Part shown: positions 36,977 through 46,638 of the stretch, one piece after another
Layout: each line of letters opens with the position of its first letter
Position numbering within the stretch: position 1 is the stretch's first letter
From: Ignavibacteriaceae bacterium
Lineage (GTDB): Bacteria; Bacteroidota; Ignavibacteria; Ignavibacteriales; Ignavibacteriaceae
DNA length: 64,000 nt
Direction of reading: 5' to 3'
Assembly: GCA_013360295.1 (NCBI GenBank)
Contig: JABWCL010000004.1
Span: 62,001 to 126,000 of the forward strand
The notes under the pieces: generated by a model
Told to the model about the DNA's origin: nothing
What the model saw: the letters and a program-made list of their open reading frames with translations, nothing else
The model's database searches: none
Position numbers and translations under genes: made by a program

Positions 36977-38530
36977 ATGAAAAGTTTAAACAGAAATTAC
37001 CGTAAGATCAGACTTATACTGGGCGACCAGTTAAACTATCAGCATTCCGTATTCACTCTCCCCGACGACACAACTCTGAATGTTATTATGGAGACTGCCG
37101 ATGAGTCCGCGTATGTCACGCACCATATTCAGAAGATTACAGGGTTCTTCCTGGCAATGAGGAATTTTGCTGAATTTCTGCGTTCAAATGGTCACCATGT
37201 TTTGTATATAAAGATCAGTGATCCCTCCAACCGCCACTCATTCAGTGAGAATCTTTCGCTTTTATTAAAAAGATATAAGGTCACTGAGTTTGAATATTTT
37301 TTACCTGATGAATACCGCCTTGATCAACTCCTTAAATCTTTCGCTGAGGAGTCCGGACTCATAATAACACTGCTCGATACTGATCATTTCCTCACTTCAA
37401 GGTATGAGGTGAAGGAATTTTTCAATGGCAAAAAAAGCTATTTGATGGAAAGTTTCTACCGCTATATGCGGAAAAAACACGGCATCTTAATGGAGGGGAT
37501 AAATCCGGCAGGAGGTACCTGGAACTACGATAAAGAGAACCGGAGGGGATATTCCAAAATCATTCCACATATTCCTCCTCTTTTATTTAATAATGATGCG
37601 TCCGGTATCGTGAAGGAGATCAAAAGAGCCGGAATCAAATCCATTGGTCGGATCGAATCCGGGCATTTTATCTGGCCGGTGAATCGCGAACAATCACTTC
37701 AATTGTTACAATACTTCAACGAAAATCTGTTACCACTTTTCGGAGAATACCAGGATACGATGGCTGAAGAGAACTGGTCGTTCTTTCATTCAAGGCTCTC
37801 CTTCGCAATGAACATAAAAATGCTCTCTCCTCTCGAAGTGATTAATTCAGTCATAACCCGGTGGAAAGAAAATCCCGGCAAAATAAAAATTAACCAGGTT
37901 GAAGGATTCATCCGGCAGATTCTGGGCTGGCGTGAGTATATGAGGGGTGTATACTGGGCATCAATGCCTGAATATGAAAAGACCAACTTTTTTGGATTGG
38001 AACGTGAATTGCCGGATTTCTACTGGACAGGCGAAACGAAAATGAACTGCCTGAAGAACGCGATTAGTAACAGCCTCGATAATGCTTACGCCCATCACAT
38101 TCAACGGCTAATGATTACGGGTAACTTCGCGCTGCTTGCAGGTATAAGTCCGGATGAAGTCGACAGGTGGTATCTTGGTATCTACATTGACGCGATTCAG
38201 TGGGTCGAGATTACAAATACGCGCGGAATGAGCCAGTACGCCGATGGTGGCCTGATCGCAACAAAGCCCTATATCGGTTCAGCCAACTATATCAACAAAA
38301 TGAGTAATTATTGCAAAGCGTGCAGTTATAATAAAGATCAAAAAACCGGTTCCGGTTCCTGCCCCTTCAACAGCCTTTACTGGAATTTTCTTATGCAGCA
38401 CGAAGAGAAACTAAAGCACAACAACCGCCTCTCAATGCCATATAATCTTCTCCGTAAAATGCCGGCCGGCGAAAAAACGGCAATAATAACCCAGGCGGAA
38501 AAATATATTAGTAATATTAATACATTATAA
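36977..38530 (+). CDS. Iron-sulfur bacterial cryptochrome/(6-4) photolyase (FeS-BCP)
   Basis: 517 residues of the photolyase-related (DPRP) family. The N-terminal Rossmann domain (IRLILGDQLN) and FAD-binding helical domain with INQVEGFIRQILGWREYMRG and NAYAHHIQRLMITGNF are present. Four Cys lie at 358, 446, 449 and 462, spaced C-X87-C-X2-C-X12-C, the same spacing as the 4Fe-4S ligands of Agrobacterium PhrB. Such proteins repair (6-4) photoproducts with light or act as photoreceptors; they lack the usual Trp triad. No lumazine synthase gene is near. The gene stands alone between a terminator and a convergent GH9 gene. Function (repair or sensing) is undecided. Confidence 0.9.
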   Translation: MKSLNRNYRKIRLILGDQLNYQHSVFTLPDDTTLNVIMETADESAYVTHHIQKITGFFLAMRNFAEFLRSNGHHVLYIKISDPSNRHSFSENLSLLLKRYKVTEFEYFLPDEYRLDQLLKSFAEESGLIITLLDTDHFLTSRYEVKEFFNGKKSYLMESFYRYMRKKHGILMEGINPAGGTWNYDKENRRGYSKIIPHIPPLLFNNDASGIVKEIKRAGIKSIGRIESGHFIWPVNREQSLQLLQYFNENLLPLFGEYQDTMAEENWSFFHSRLSFAMNIKMLSPLEVINSVITRWKENPGKIKINQVEGFIRQILGWREYMRGVYWASMPEYEKTNFFGLERELPDFYWTGETKMNCLKNAISNSLDNAYAHHIQRLMITGNFALLAGISPDEVDRWYLGIYIDAIQWVEITNTRGMSQYADGGLIATKPYIGSANYINKMSNYCKACSYNKDQKTGSGSCPFNSLYWNFLMQHEEKLKHNNRLSMPYNLLRKMPAGEKTAIITQAEKYISNINTL

Positions 38531-38612
38531 TCCCGGAAGGCACTATCAGCTTATCTTAAAAATCTGTGCCCATCAATAATAATCTGTCTCTTCTGTGTTC
38601 CCAATATGCCTT

Positions 38613-41057
38613 CTAAAAGCGGTTAAACGTATATCCTTTCCTCTTTAGCTCACTAATCAAACGTTCAAGCTTCAGATAAAATTTATCACTCCTCCTCGGA
38701 TCCGCCCCGATGTGCATCAGCAGGATAGCACCGTTCAAACTCTTCTCGACCTCATATTTAAACAAAGAATTATAAATCTCTTCCGAGGTATAATACTGTC
38801 CCCCCTCTGCTGGAAAAGTCCAATCGCGATAAGTCACGGTACCTGGTGTAAAATTAATTAATTTCAGTCCCGCCAACTGAGTCCAGTACGCAATCGTATC
38901 ATTCCACCACTCGTAAGGAGGCAAATAAAAGAGTGCGTCTTCCTTCTCGACACCGTACTTTTTTAATTCGGCATAATTATCTCTGAGATCATTTAAAAAT
39001 TCATCGTATCCTACAAGGGTGGAATCCCTCTTCTCCCAGGAACAATAGAGCAGATGCTTATCTGAATGAGCGCCGAGATAGTGCCCGTTACTCTTGATTT
39101 GTTTAATTACCGGGTTAAACGACTTATTCCTATAAAAATCACCTGTGAAAAAGAAGGAAGCTTTAACGTTCTCTTTCTCGAGTACGTTAAGTATATGTTC
39201 ACCGCCTTCAGCAAATTCATGGCCTGAGAAAATGAGGTAAATCTCACTCTTGTTTTTATCCATCCGGGTTATTGCGCCCTGATAAATCTCCATTTGTGTA
39301 TCCTTTTCGCCCTCAAGAGATGCAAGATAGAAAATAAGGCTCGCGGTTCCGTCAAGCGTCGGTTCATTGGTTGAGTAGTCTCCCCAGTCATCGTGATAAA
39401 CTACATTACCAGGCTGAACTTCACTGTATTCATCGCCGCCTGTAACCTGTATCCCTTTCAGCTTATTAAAGATCGTGGCGTAGACAGGCCCATCAACAAG
39501 CGCTCCGTCCACTTTAATGTTATATACGTGAGTAAATGCGGAATGTATATCATCCGGAGTGTCTGCCTGTCCGGGCAAACCGACAACCATACCTGTCCCC
39601 CAGGGATTTACACCGAATAGCCAGTCAAAAAGCTCTGTCTCTGACTTAAGAAAACGATTGTCACCTGTCAGTAAACGATAAGACTTATATTGTATAAGCA
39701 AAGAGGAAATAAGGTTGTTCGAGCACCAAATAAAAGGTACTCCAAGCCCGAAGAAACTGTTCTTCTTCTTCCTTTCAATAATTTCCAGCCCTTCTCTTAT
39801 CAGGGAGATGAAGTATTCTCGTTCCCTCCCCGAAGAATAAGCCGCGGCAATATAATGCCCGAGATTTATAAACGGGTAATACTGGTAGTGGCTCGCAGTA
39901 TCTTTCCCGAACCATGGTGTAACGGGTTCAGCCTCAGCGAATTTCTTCGCGTAGTCAAGAAATTTATCTTCCTTACCATACATATACAGGCTCGCGGCAG
40001 CGAGTTCCATATCATCCGCGAAATTGTCTTCTTCGTAAAAGTACGGGGAACGGCATGGAGCAGTCTGCATTGCCCCGGGATACTTCAGTCCGAGTTCGAA
40101 AGCTTCAATCGCCTTTGCTGCATAAACCTCACTTTCTTCGGGGTAAAAATCTTTCATTATCAGAGCCGCCATAGAGTAAGCCGAGGAGAACTTTGCGGCA
40201 GTTGAAGCCCTGCCGTTCGCACGGCTCTTATTATCATACAAACCCTGCGGCGCTCCCGAGACAAAATAAACCGGGCGCTTCAGCCCGTTTCCGTAACTAA
40301 TTGTATCTTCGCTCGGCAGTTTGAATCCGCGGTGGTCCCGGTCATCGGCAATCTGATTAAACATCAGTTCACCTCCGGGATACATTTTATTCATCCAGTC
40401 CACTCCCCATTTCGCGGCATCCACCAGGTCAGGAATACCATTCTTCCCCCTGTCCCCGTTCCACTGATGTATATCCCCAAAAGAACCCGGGAACAATTTA
40501 TACGCGAGGAGCATCTGAAAAACTGAGGTGGTGCTTGTCGCAGAATACCGGAGGTAATCTGAGGCATCGTGCCATCCCCCGACAACATCAATATCCCTGC
40601 CTTCAAGTGAATCGTTATAAATTATGAACCCGTCGTGTATATGGCAGGAATCCCGCAAAAGAGGGTTATAACCGCACTGCTGCTGCCGGATATAACGCAG
40701 TAAAAAATCGGCGCTTCCGTCAAAGACATTATTATTTATGCGGAAAACGGGAGATCTTATCCCCTCCGCGGAGATATAGAACGCGCCTTCCTGCTTAAAA
40801 TCTGAGAAGTCCATTCTGTATGCCCGTGTAAAATTACCATAGGAAGTAATAAGGCTTACTTTATTGAATACATTGAATTCTTTATCCGTAAGCGCGTCGT
40901 GAATCGTAAAGGATACTATCTCAGTCTCCGTTCTCGAGAGGAATAAAGCAGACTTTAAAGCTTCAGGTTTATAACCGATCAGATTTACGCGTATGTATCC
41001 GTTCTGAGATAAACCCGTGATGCTTAAAAATGCTGTAAGTAATAGAACGAGCCTCAT
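38613..41057 (-). CDS. GH9 glycoside hydrolase fused to a polysaccharide-deacetylase-like domain
   Basis: 814 residues with a signal peptide. An N-terminal Ig-like domain (about 20-110) of the CelD type precedes a GH9 catalytic domain (~110-580) with GGWHDASDY (Asp164 and Asp167) and the catalytic Glu565 in TNEPTLDG. GH9 enzymes cleave beta-1,4-glucans or similar. From ~590 a NodB-fold domain begins, with His664/His668 in GAHSDKH, PPYEWWND and a late MHIGAD, but the usual TFDDG metal site reads IFSGHEF (Ser611, Gly612). No T9SS sorting domain is seen, so it may be periplasmic or released otherwise. The two domains would act on the same or linked polysaccharide. Confidence 0.88.
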   Translation of the reverse strand: MRLVLLLTAFLSITGLSQNGYIRVNLIGYKPEALKSALFLSRTETEIVSFTIHDALTDKEFNVFNKVSLITSYGNFTRAYRMDFSDFKQEGAFYISAEGIRSPVFRINNNVFDGSADFLLRYIRQQQCGYNPLLRDSCHIHDGFIIYNDSLEGRDIDVVGGWHDASDYLRYSATSTTSVFQMLLAYKLFPGSFGDIHQWNGDRGKNGIPDLVDAAKWGVDWMNKMYPGGELMFNQIADDRDHRGFKLPSEDTISYGNGLKRPVYFVSGAPQGLYDNKSRANGRASTAAKFSSAYSMAALIMKDFYPEESEVYAAKAIEAFELGLKYPGAMQTAPCRSPYFYEEDNFADDMELAAASLYMYGKEDKFLDYAKKFAEAEPVTPWFGKDTASHYQYYPFINLGHYIAAAYSSGREREYFISLIREGLEIIERKKKNSFFGLGVPFIWCSNNLISSLLIQYKSYRLLTGDNRFLKSETELFDWLFGVNPWGTGMVVGLPGQADTPDDIHSAFTHVYNIKVDGALVDGPVYATIFNKLKGIQVTGGDEYSEVQPGNVVYHDDWGDYSTNEPTLDGTASLIFYLASLEGEKDTQMEIYQGAITRMDKNKSEIYLIFSGHEFAEGGEHILNVLEKENVKASFFFTGDFYRNKSFNPVIKQIKSNGHYLGAHSDKHLLYCSWEKRDSTLVGYDEFLNDLRDNYAELKKYGVEKEDALFYLPPYEWWNDTIAYWTQLAGLKLINFTPGTVTYRDWTFPAEGGQYYTSEEIYNSLFKYEVEKSLNGAILLMHIGADPRRSDKFYLKLERLISELKRKGYTFNRF

Positions 41058-41204
41058 ATTTGATCCTGGTAAATGATACAGATATTATTTCTTGACCTAA
41101 AAATAGCGAAATTATTCTGTTATTCCCTGTATATTACTTTGATAAACTAGTTAACTATCACTAAATTATAGTTTAAGATTTCCAAATTTTAATTCGGCAA
41201 TGAA

Positions 41205-41675
41205 ATGAAGCTTTCTGATTTATTATCCGAAAAATATATTATCTCCAACCTGAAAAGCCGCCATAAAGAAGATGTAATTAATGAATTAATTGATCTTTTC
41301 AGGGGTGATGATAAGGTTAATGATATTGAAAAAGTCCGTGCCTCCGTTATGGACAGGGAAAAAATTATGTCCACCGGGGTAGGAAAAAATTTTGCGATCC
41401 CTCACGGAAAAACAGACGCGGTTAATGATATTATCTGCGCGTTTGGCAGAACAAACGAGCCGATTGATTACCAGTCGCTCGACTCCCAGCCAGTCCATCT
41501 CGTTTTCCTGATCGTGGGAAAAGACACTATGGTCAGCACTCATATTAAACTCCTCAGCAGGATTTCGAGAATGATGACAAAGGATGGTTTCAGGGAAAAA
41601 CTTCTGAAAGAGACCACTGTAGAGGGGATTATCAAGCATTTCAGAGAAGAAGAAGCTAATTACTTTGAACTTTAA
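41205..41675 (+). CDS. PTS EIIA domain protein (PtsN/fructose type)
   Basis: 156 residues forming one EIIA-fructose/nitrogen domain. The phosphorylated His67 is in FAIPHGKTDAV, with the following segment matching the family (VHLVFLIVGKDTMVSTHIKLLSRISRMM). In many bacteria without sugar-specific EIIBC, this protein is a regulatory EIIA-Ntr that senses nitrogen or potassium state. No EIIBC, HPr or EI gene is in the window. The gene leads a five-gene plus-strand run ending with the aminotransferase. Regulatory versus sugar-transport use is undecided. Confidence 0.9.
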   Translation: MKLSDLLSEKYIISNLKSRHKEDVINELIDLFRGDDKVNDIEKVRASVMDREKIMSTGVGKNFAIPHGKTDAVNDIICAFGRTNEPIDYQSLDSQPVHLVFLIVGKDTMVSTHIKLLSRISRMMTKDGFREKLLKETTVEGIIKHFREEEANYFEL

Positions 41676-41717
41676 GCCTCCGGTACGAACCGGACTGAGA
41701 ACGGACGAAATAGTGTA

Positions 41718-42227
41718 ATGCCTGCGAAAAAGATACCATTGGAACCGGGAAAAAAAGAAGTTAAACCGGTAAAAAGAAAGGACATCCCGAGGCTTCCGAA
41801 AGAAGAAAAAGAGTATTTAGTTAAGTTTTATTTCCGCTATGACGAATTGCAGAAAAAGCAGTTCTATGTAATAAGCCTTGAAACGCTGAAAATATTCAGA
41901 ACACTTAGCTATGGTATTTCTGTTGACGTAACTAAATCAAAAGACACTATCGATATTAAGATACTTGGTCTTAATACTAAGTCCTCTTACATAGTCCAGC
42001 CTAAGCAGGCAGCTACTGAACTCTTCTTTGAAGACCTCTATGGTAACTTTAAGGTGCTGGTTCATAAGCACGATAAGTTATTTAATTCAATCAACGCCTC
42101 TTTTAATATTTTTACTAAATCCATCTCCCTCAAAAAGGACCTTTCCAAAGCCGCTAAGACAGCAAAGAAACAGTTTTGTGTTTTTGAGGTTGATGAGAAC
42201 AAATTCAGCTTTAAGGAAAATAATTAA
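41718..42227 (+). CDS. Conserved-looking protein of unknown function
   Basis: 169 residues, lysine-rich (N-terminal 30 residues are mostly Lys, Pro and Glu), no signal peptide and no membrane segment. The central part alternates charged and aromatic residues (YLVKFYFRYDELQKKQFYVI) as in a beta-sandwich or PilZ-like fold, but no known motif was recognised. It starts 42 bases after the PTS gene, and its stop shares one base with the lgt start (TAATG), which supports it being a real translated gene. Function unknown. Confidence 0.7.
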   Translation: MPAKKIPLEPGKKEVKPVKRKDIPRLPKEEKEYLVKFYFRYDELQKKQFYVISLETLKIFRTLSYGISVDVTKSKDTIDIKILGLNTKSSYIVQPKQAATELFFEDLYGNFKVLVHKHDKLFNSINASFNIFTKSISLKKDLSKAAKTAKKQFCVFEVDENKFSFKENN

Positions 42228-43087
42228 TGTATCCTGAAATTGTTAAGATCGGTCCTCTGACCGTTTACAGCTACGGCCTGATGCTGGGCATTGCATTCCT
42301 GGTGGCCAGTTATATACTTACAAAGGAGTTTGAAAGAAAAGGGCTTGATAAAAATGCCGCTACTGAAATAACTCTCTTCGCGATTATCTTTGGCGTTATC
42401 GGGAGTAAACTTTTCCATTTATTTGAAAACTGGAGCGACTTTCTCGCGGACCCGGTAACTATGGCATTTTCACCCGGAGGCTTAACTTTTTACGGCGGGC
42501 TTCTTCTCGCTATGTTCTCAATCCTCATCTATCTTCGCAGGAAGAAAATTAATTTTTTCTACGCCGCGGACGGCACTGCACCTTCACTTGCTATCGCGTA
42601 CGGAATCGGGAGGATTGGATGTCACCTGGCCGGTGATGGTGATTACGGAATTCCTACATCTCTCCCCTGGGGCACTAATTATGAAAATGGGGTTGTTCCC
42701 CCTTCCGTTATGTTCCGGGACAGTGAAATTGCTGCCGGCTTTCCGAACGGGATAGTCCCTGATAACACCCCTCTGCACCCGACCCCCATATATGAATTCC
42801 TGGTGGGGCTCGCTATATTTTACTTCTTATGGTCGCTCCGTAAGAAAAATAAACCGGTGGGATATATCTTTATGCTTTATTTTATTCTTTCTGGTATAGC
42901 CCGTTTTCTGGTTGAGTTCATCAGGCTCAACCCGGATGTTCTGTTTGGTATGTCATCAGCGCAATTGATATCAATGGGACTGATTATCGCCGGTATAATC
43001 GGATTATATATGATCAGCAGGAATCCCGCAATATTCGGAGTCTATCCCTCAAAAGCACACGAAGTAAAACCAAAAAAATCGCCATGA
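42227..43087 (+). CDS. lgt: Prolipoprotein diacylglyceryl transferase
   Basis: 286 residues with seven or so membrane helices. The Lgt signature region is GIGRIGCHLAGDGDYG (126-141), with the essential Arg129; the FYGG element (88-91) and a late ARFLVEFIR helix also fit. It moves diacylglycerol from phosphatidylglycerol to the lipobox Cys of lipoproteins, the first step in making the lipoproteins predicted elsewhere in this window. It overlaps the unknown gene by one base and the rlmB start by four. Confidence 0.96.
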   Translation: MYPEIVKIGPLTVYSYGLMLGIAFLVASYILTKEFERKGLDKNAATEITLFAIIFGVIGSKLFHLFENWSDFLADPVTMAFSPGGLTFYGGLLLAMFSILIYLRRKKINFFYAADGTAPSLAIAYGIGRIGCHLAGDGDYGIPTSLPWGTNYENGVVPPSVMFRDSEIAAGFPNGIVPDNTPLHPTPIYEFLVGLAIFYFLWSLRKKNKPVGYIFMLYFILSGIARFLVEFIRLNPDVLFGMSSAQLISMGLIIAGIIGLYMISRNPAIFGVYPSKAHEVKPKKSP

Positions 43088-43821
43088 GGTATATCACCGG
43101 ACGCAAGCCTGTTCTTGAGGCGCTTAATTCACCAAAATCGCGGATCGGAAAAATATATATCCGCTACGGAATCAAAGGTGAGATCATTGATTCTATCTAT
43201 GCCACCGCGAAGAAACGCGGAATAAAAGTTACGACACTCGACGCTCAGCGTTTCGACGCTGAGATTCAGCACAAAGAAAATCAGGGCGTTGCAGCGCTCA
43301 TTGAAGAGACCAGGACAATCGAACTTAATTCATTAATAAACCTTCTTAAAGAGAAAAAAGACGCGCTGCTGGTGATCGCTGAAAGTATCCAGGACCCGCA
43401 TAATCTCGGCGCGATTATGCGCTCTGCAGAATGCGCCGGGGCTGACGGCATTCTTATCACCAAATTCAACAGTGCTCCTTTGAATGAAACAGTATCCAAG
43501 GCATCGGCAGGAGCGATGAACCATCTTCGTATCTGCCAGATCAATAATCTTGCCCATGCGCTCGATGAACTAAAAAAGAACGGCTATTGGATTGCCGGCA
43601 CTGCGGTTAACGGTGAGAACCTTTTCAAACCTAAAGATTATAATCTGAAACTTGCGGTGATCGCCGGGAATGAAGAAAAAGGTATCAGGAAACTAACTGC
43701 AGAGAACTGCGATTTTCTGCTCAATATCCCTATGAAGGGGAAAATTCAATCTTTGAATGTATCCGTGGCAACTGCCATAGTGCTGTTTGAAATAAACAGG
43801 CAGCGCGAAAATCATTTATAA
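43084..43821 (+). CDS. rlmB: 23S rRNA (guanosine2251-2'-O)-methyltransferase, TrmH/SpoU type
   Basis: 245 residues with a short N-terminal substrate-binding domain (ITGRKPVLEAL) and the SpoU knot. The three family motifs are present: ESIQDPHNLGAIMRSAECAG, a GNEEKGI loop and the final IPMKGKIQSLNVSVATAIVL. It methylates the ribose of one guanosine in the peptidyl-transferase region of 23S rRNA. The ATG overlaps the lgt stop by 4 bases (ATGA), typical of coupled translation. The exact target could differ, as this family also contains tRNA and other rRNA enzymes. Confidence 0.9.
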   Translation: MRYITGRKPVLEALNSPKSRIGKIYIRYGIKGEIIDSIYATAKKRGIKVTTLDAQRFDAEIQHKENQGVAALIEETRTIELNSLINLLKEKKDALLVIAESIQDPHNLGAIMRSAECAGADGILITKFNSAPLNETVSKASAGAMNHLRICQINNLAHALDELKKNGYWIAGTAVNGENLFKPKDYNLKLAVIAGNEEKGIRKLTAENCDFLLNIPMKGKIQSLNVSVATAIVLFEINRQRENHL

Positions 43822-43846
43822 TTTTTATAACTAAACGGAGTTTTTT

Positions 43847-45049
43847 ATGTCATTAAAAGAAATTATACCTGCGGTCAGGACCGAGAACATCACCTACGCC
43901 GTCAGGGATATAGTTGTACTGGCAAATGAAGTGGCTAAATCAGGGAAAGAAATGCTGTACCTGAATATTGGCGACCCAAATCTTTACGATTTTGAACCGC
44001 CGAAACACCTTCTCGACGCCACTTTCAAGGCGATGCTTGAAAATAAAAACGGTTATGCCCCCTCATCAGGAATTAAACCGGCTGTCGAAGCCATTGAAAA
44101 AGAAGCCGGACGCAAAGGAATTAAAAATATCCAGGATATCTTCGTCACAACCGGCGCAAGCGAAGCAATTGATATATGCCTCACCGCGCTTGTAAATGAC
44201 GGAGAGAACGTTCTGACTCCGACCCCCGGTTATCCCCTTTATACCGCGATCGCCAGTAAACTCCAGATGATGGAGAACCCGTATTATCTGGATGAATCAA
44301 ATAACTGGCAGCCGGATATCGATGACATTAAGAAGAAGATCAACAGCAAAACAAAGGCGATTGTTCTTATTAATCCTAATAATCCTACCGGTTCGCTTTA
44401 CAGCACGGAAGTACTCCACCAGATAATTGAACTGGCCGCTGAACATAACCTGGTAATTTTTGCCGATGAGATTTACGATAAACTGTTATTCGACGGGAAA
44501 AAGCACGTTTCTATCGCTTCCCTTAACGATCAGGTGCCGTGCGTAACTTTTGGAGGACTCTCCAAGAATTATTTTGTACCGGGTTTCAGGATCGGATGGG
44601 GTATCATAAGCGGAAAAAAAGAATTCCTGAAAGAATACGTTGAGGCAATAAATAAAATTCTGCGCGCGCGCCTCTCAGCAAATCATCCTGAACAGTTTGG
44701 CATCGCTCCCGCTCTGGAAATGGACCACTCACATCTTACCGAGGCAATGAAAAAACTCACCGTAAGGCGTGACCTGACCGTGAATATGCTGAACTCAATA
44801 CCGGGCATTACCTGCGTGAAACCGGAAGGAGCCTTCTACGCGTTTCCGCGTATCCATATGGATAAACCGGATAGCGAATTTGTATCTGGAATCATCCGTG
44901 AGTATGGCGTGGTTATAGTCCCCGGCAGCGGCTTTGGCCAGGTCCCGGGAACACAGCACTTCAGAGTAGTATTCCTTCCAAATGAGACTATATTGAAAAA
45001 AGCGTATGAAAATATCGCAACCTATTTAAAGAAGTTTGTCGGGAATTAA
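43847..45049 (+). CDS. Class I/II pyridoxal-phosphate aminotransferase (AlaA-like)
   Basis: 400 residues of fold type I. The PLP Lys240 is in GLSKNYFVPGFRIGW (codon 44564), and the usual NPNNPTGSLYS, DEIYDKLLFDG and FRVVFLP (Arg binding the alpha-carboxylate) segments are present. The sequence order resembles AlaA-type alanine/glutamate transaminases; valine-pyruvate or aspartate use is possible. GGAG lies 6 bases before the ATG. A terminator follows at 45062. The neighbour glnA and lrp genes on the other strand fit a nitrogen-metabolism theme. Confidence 0.9.
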   Translation: MSLKEIIPAVRTENITYAVRDIVVLANEVAKSGKEMLYLNIGDPNLYDFEPPKHLLDATFKAMLENKNGYAPSSGIKPAVEAIEKEAGRKGIKNIQDIFVTTGASEAIDICLTALVNDGENVLTPTPGYPLYTAIASKLQMMENPYYLDESNNWQPDIDDIKKKINSKTKAIVLINPNNPTGSLYSTEVLHQIIELAAEHNLVIFADEIYDKLLFDGKKHVSIASLNDQVPCVTFGGLSKNYFVPGFRIGWGIISGKKEFLKEYVEAINKILRARLSANHPEQFGIAPALEMDHSHLTEAMKKLTVRRDLTVNMLNSIPGITCVKPEGAFYAFPRIHMDKPDSEFVSGIIREYGVVIVPGSGFGQVPGTQHFRVVFLPNETILKKAYENIATYLKKFVGN

Positions 45050-45061
45050 AATTTCTTTTAC

Positions 45062-45100
45062 AAGGGCGCTGCAAGATTTTTTGCAACGCCCTTTTTTATT
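45062..45100 (+). terminator. Rho-independent terminator of the lgt-rlmB-aminotransferase run
   Basis: AAGGGCG-C-TGCAA (45062-45074) pairs with TTGCA-A-CGCCCTT (45081-45093) with one mismatch, followed by a T-rich stretch. Confidence 0.85.
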
Positions 45101-45145
45101 TTTCTGACCTCAGCTGCCCTGTAAAAAACTTAATATCAGCAGCCC

Positions 45146-45175
45146 ATAAAAAAAAGAGGCCCCGAAAGGCCTCAA
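45146..45175 (-). terminator. Rho-independent terminator of glnA
   Basis: GAGGCC (45156-45161) and GGCCTC (45168-45173) form a perfect stem with a CCGAAA loop. On the minus strand the stem is followed by T8 (complement of 45148-45155). Confidence 0.85.
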
Positions 45176-45200
45176 GAATAGATCTGAAAGCGTCTGCTTT

Positions 45201-46628
45201 TTAACAATCATAGTAGAGATTAAACTCGTACGGGTGCGGCTGCAGTGCCATAGGTTTAATTTCTTTCTCAGTTTTATACGCTATCCATGTCTCAATTACA
45301 TCTTCGGTGAAAACATCACCTTTAAGAAGATATTCGTGATCATCAGCCAGAGCTTTCAACGCATCGCCAAGGCTGCCGGGAGTCGAAGGAACATTCTTAA
45401 GCTCTTCGGGAGCCATATCATAAATGTCTTTATCAAGAGGATCACCCGGATCAATACGATTAATAATTCCGTCTAATCCCGCCATCAGAATCGCAGAAAA
45501 TCCGAGATAAGGATTTGAGGAAGGATCCGGACACCTGAACTCAACCCTCTTTGCTTTCGGGCTCGCCGAGTACATCGGGATCCTGATTGAAGCGCTGCGG
45601 TTCCTCTGTGAGTAAGCAAGATTCACGGGAGCTTCGAATCCGGGGACAAGCCTTTTGTAGGAATTCGTCGTCGGATTAGTGAAAGCAAGAATTGATGGTG
45701 CGTGTTTCAGCAATCCGCCGATAAAATAGAGCGCCATTTCGCTCAGTCCGGCATAACCATTCCCTGCGAACAACGGCTTTCCGTCTTTCCATAAACTTGT
45801 GTGAACGTGCATACCGCTTCCGTTATCGCCGTATATTGGCTTTGGCATATAGGTAACGGTTCTGTTATTCTTCTTTGCGGTGTTCTTCACGATGTACTTG
45901 AAGAGCAGCAGCTGGTCTGCGGCTTTAAGCATTGGAGCGAATCTCAAATCAATTTCACACTGTCCGCCGGAGGCAACTTCATGGTGCTGTGCTTCAACGT
46001 GGATGCCGCACTTGATCAAATTCTGCACCATTTCATTACGGAGGTCCATAAGAGAATCTGTGGGAGGAACAGGAAAATACCCTTCCTTGTACCGTGGTTT
46101 ATATCCAAGATTTGGATTCTCTTCCCTGCCGCTGTTCCAGCGGCCTTCAACTGAGTCAACAAAATAAAAACTGCTGTTCTGCGATGAATCAAAACGGACA
46201 TCGTCAAAGACAAAAAATTCCGCTTCCGGGCCGTAGTATACAGTGTCCGCAAGCCCGGTCGATTTCATATAAGCTTCTGCTTTCTGGGCGATATTGCGGG
46301 GGCAGCGTGAATACTTCTCCTTTGTAGCCGGCTCGTATACGTCACAGATCAGACTCAGTGTAGGCGCAGCGATAAACGGATCAACGAAAGTTGTGTCCGG
46401 ATCCGGAATGATAAGCATATCGCTTTCGTGGATCGCTTTCCAGCCTCTTATTGATGAACCGTCAAAACCAAAACCGTTATCGAATGATGAAGCGTCGAAT
46501 TCGCTCGCGGGTACAGTGAAATGCTGCCACTGCCCGGGGAAGTCCATAAACTTCATATCGATGAACTCGATTTTGTTTTCTTTGATAAATTTAAGAACAC
46601 TCTCAATTGAAGAATTGTTTTTTGCCAT
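45201..46628 (-). CDS. glnA: Glutamine synthetase, type I
   Basis: 475 residues, the length of GS type I-beta. Recognisable are the N-terminal [27 protein letters not shown], the metal-binding [11 protein letters not shown] and [13 protein letters not shown], the ATP-site [10 protein letters not shown] and the [21 protein letters not shown] segment. The adenylylation loop is [10 protein letters not shown] with Tyr403, so GlnE-type control is possible. It makes glutamine from glutamate, ammonia and ATP. It is transcribed 10 bases behind an Lrp/AsnC-type regulator gene, which may sense glutamine or a related amino acid. Confidence 0.98.
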   Translation of the reverse strand: MAKNNSSIESVLKFIKENKIEFIDMKFMDFPGQWQHFTVPASEFDASSFDNGFGFDGSSIRGWKAIHESDMLIIPDPDTTFVDPFIAAPTLSLICDVYEPATKEKYSRCPRNIAQKAEAYMKSTGLADTVYYGPEAEFFVFDDVRFDSSQNSSFYFVDSVEGRWNSGREENPNLGYKPRYKEGYFPVPPTDSLMDLRNEMVQNLIKCGIHVEAQHHEVASGGQCEIDLRFAPMLKAADQLLLFKYIVKNTAKKNNRTVTYMPKPIYGDNGSGMHVHTSLWKDGKPLFAGNGYAGLSEMALYFIGGLLKHAPSILAFTNPTTNSYKRLVPGFEAPVNLAYSQRNRSASIRIPMYSASPKAKRVEFRCPDPSSNPYLGFSAILMAGLDGIINRIDPGDPLDKDIYDMAPEELKNVPSTPGSLGDALKALADDHEYLLKGDVFTEDVIETWIAYKTEKEIKPMALQPHPYEFNLYYDC

Positions 46629-46638
46629 AAGATTCCTT

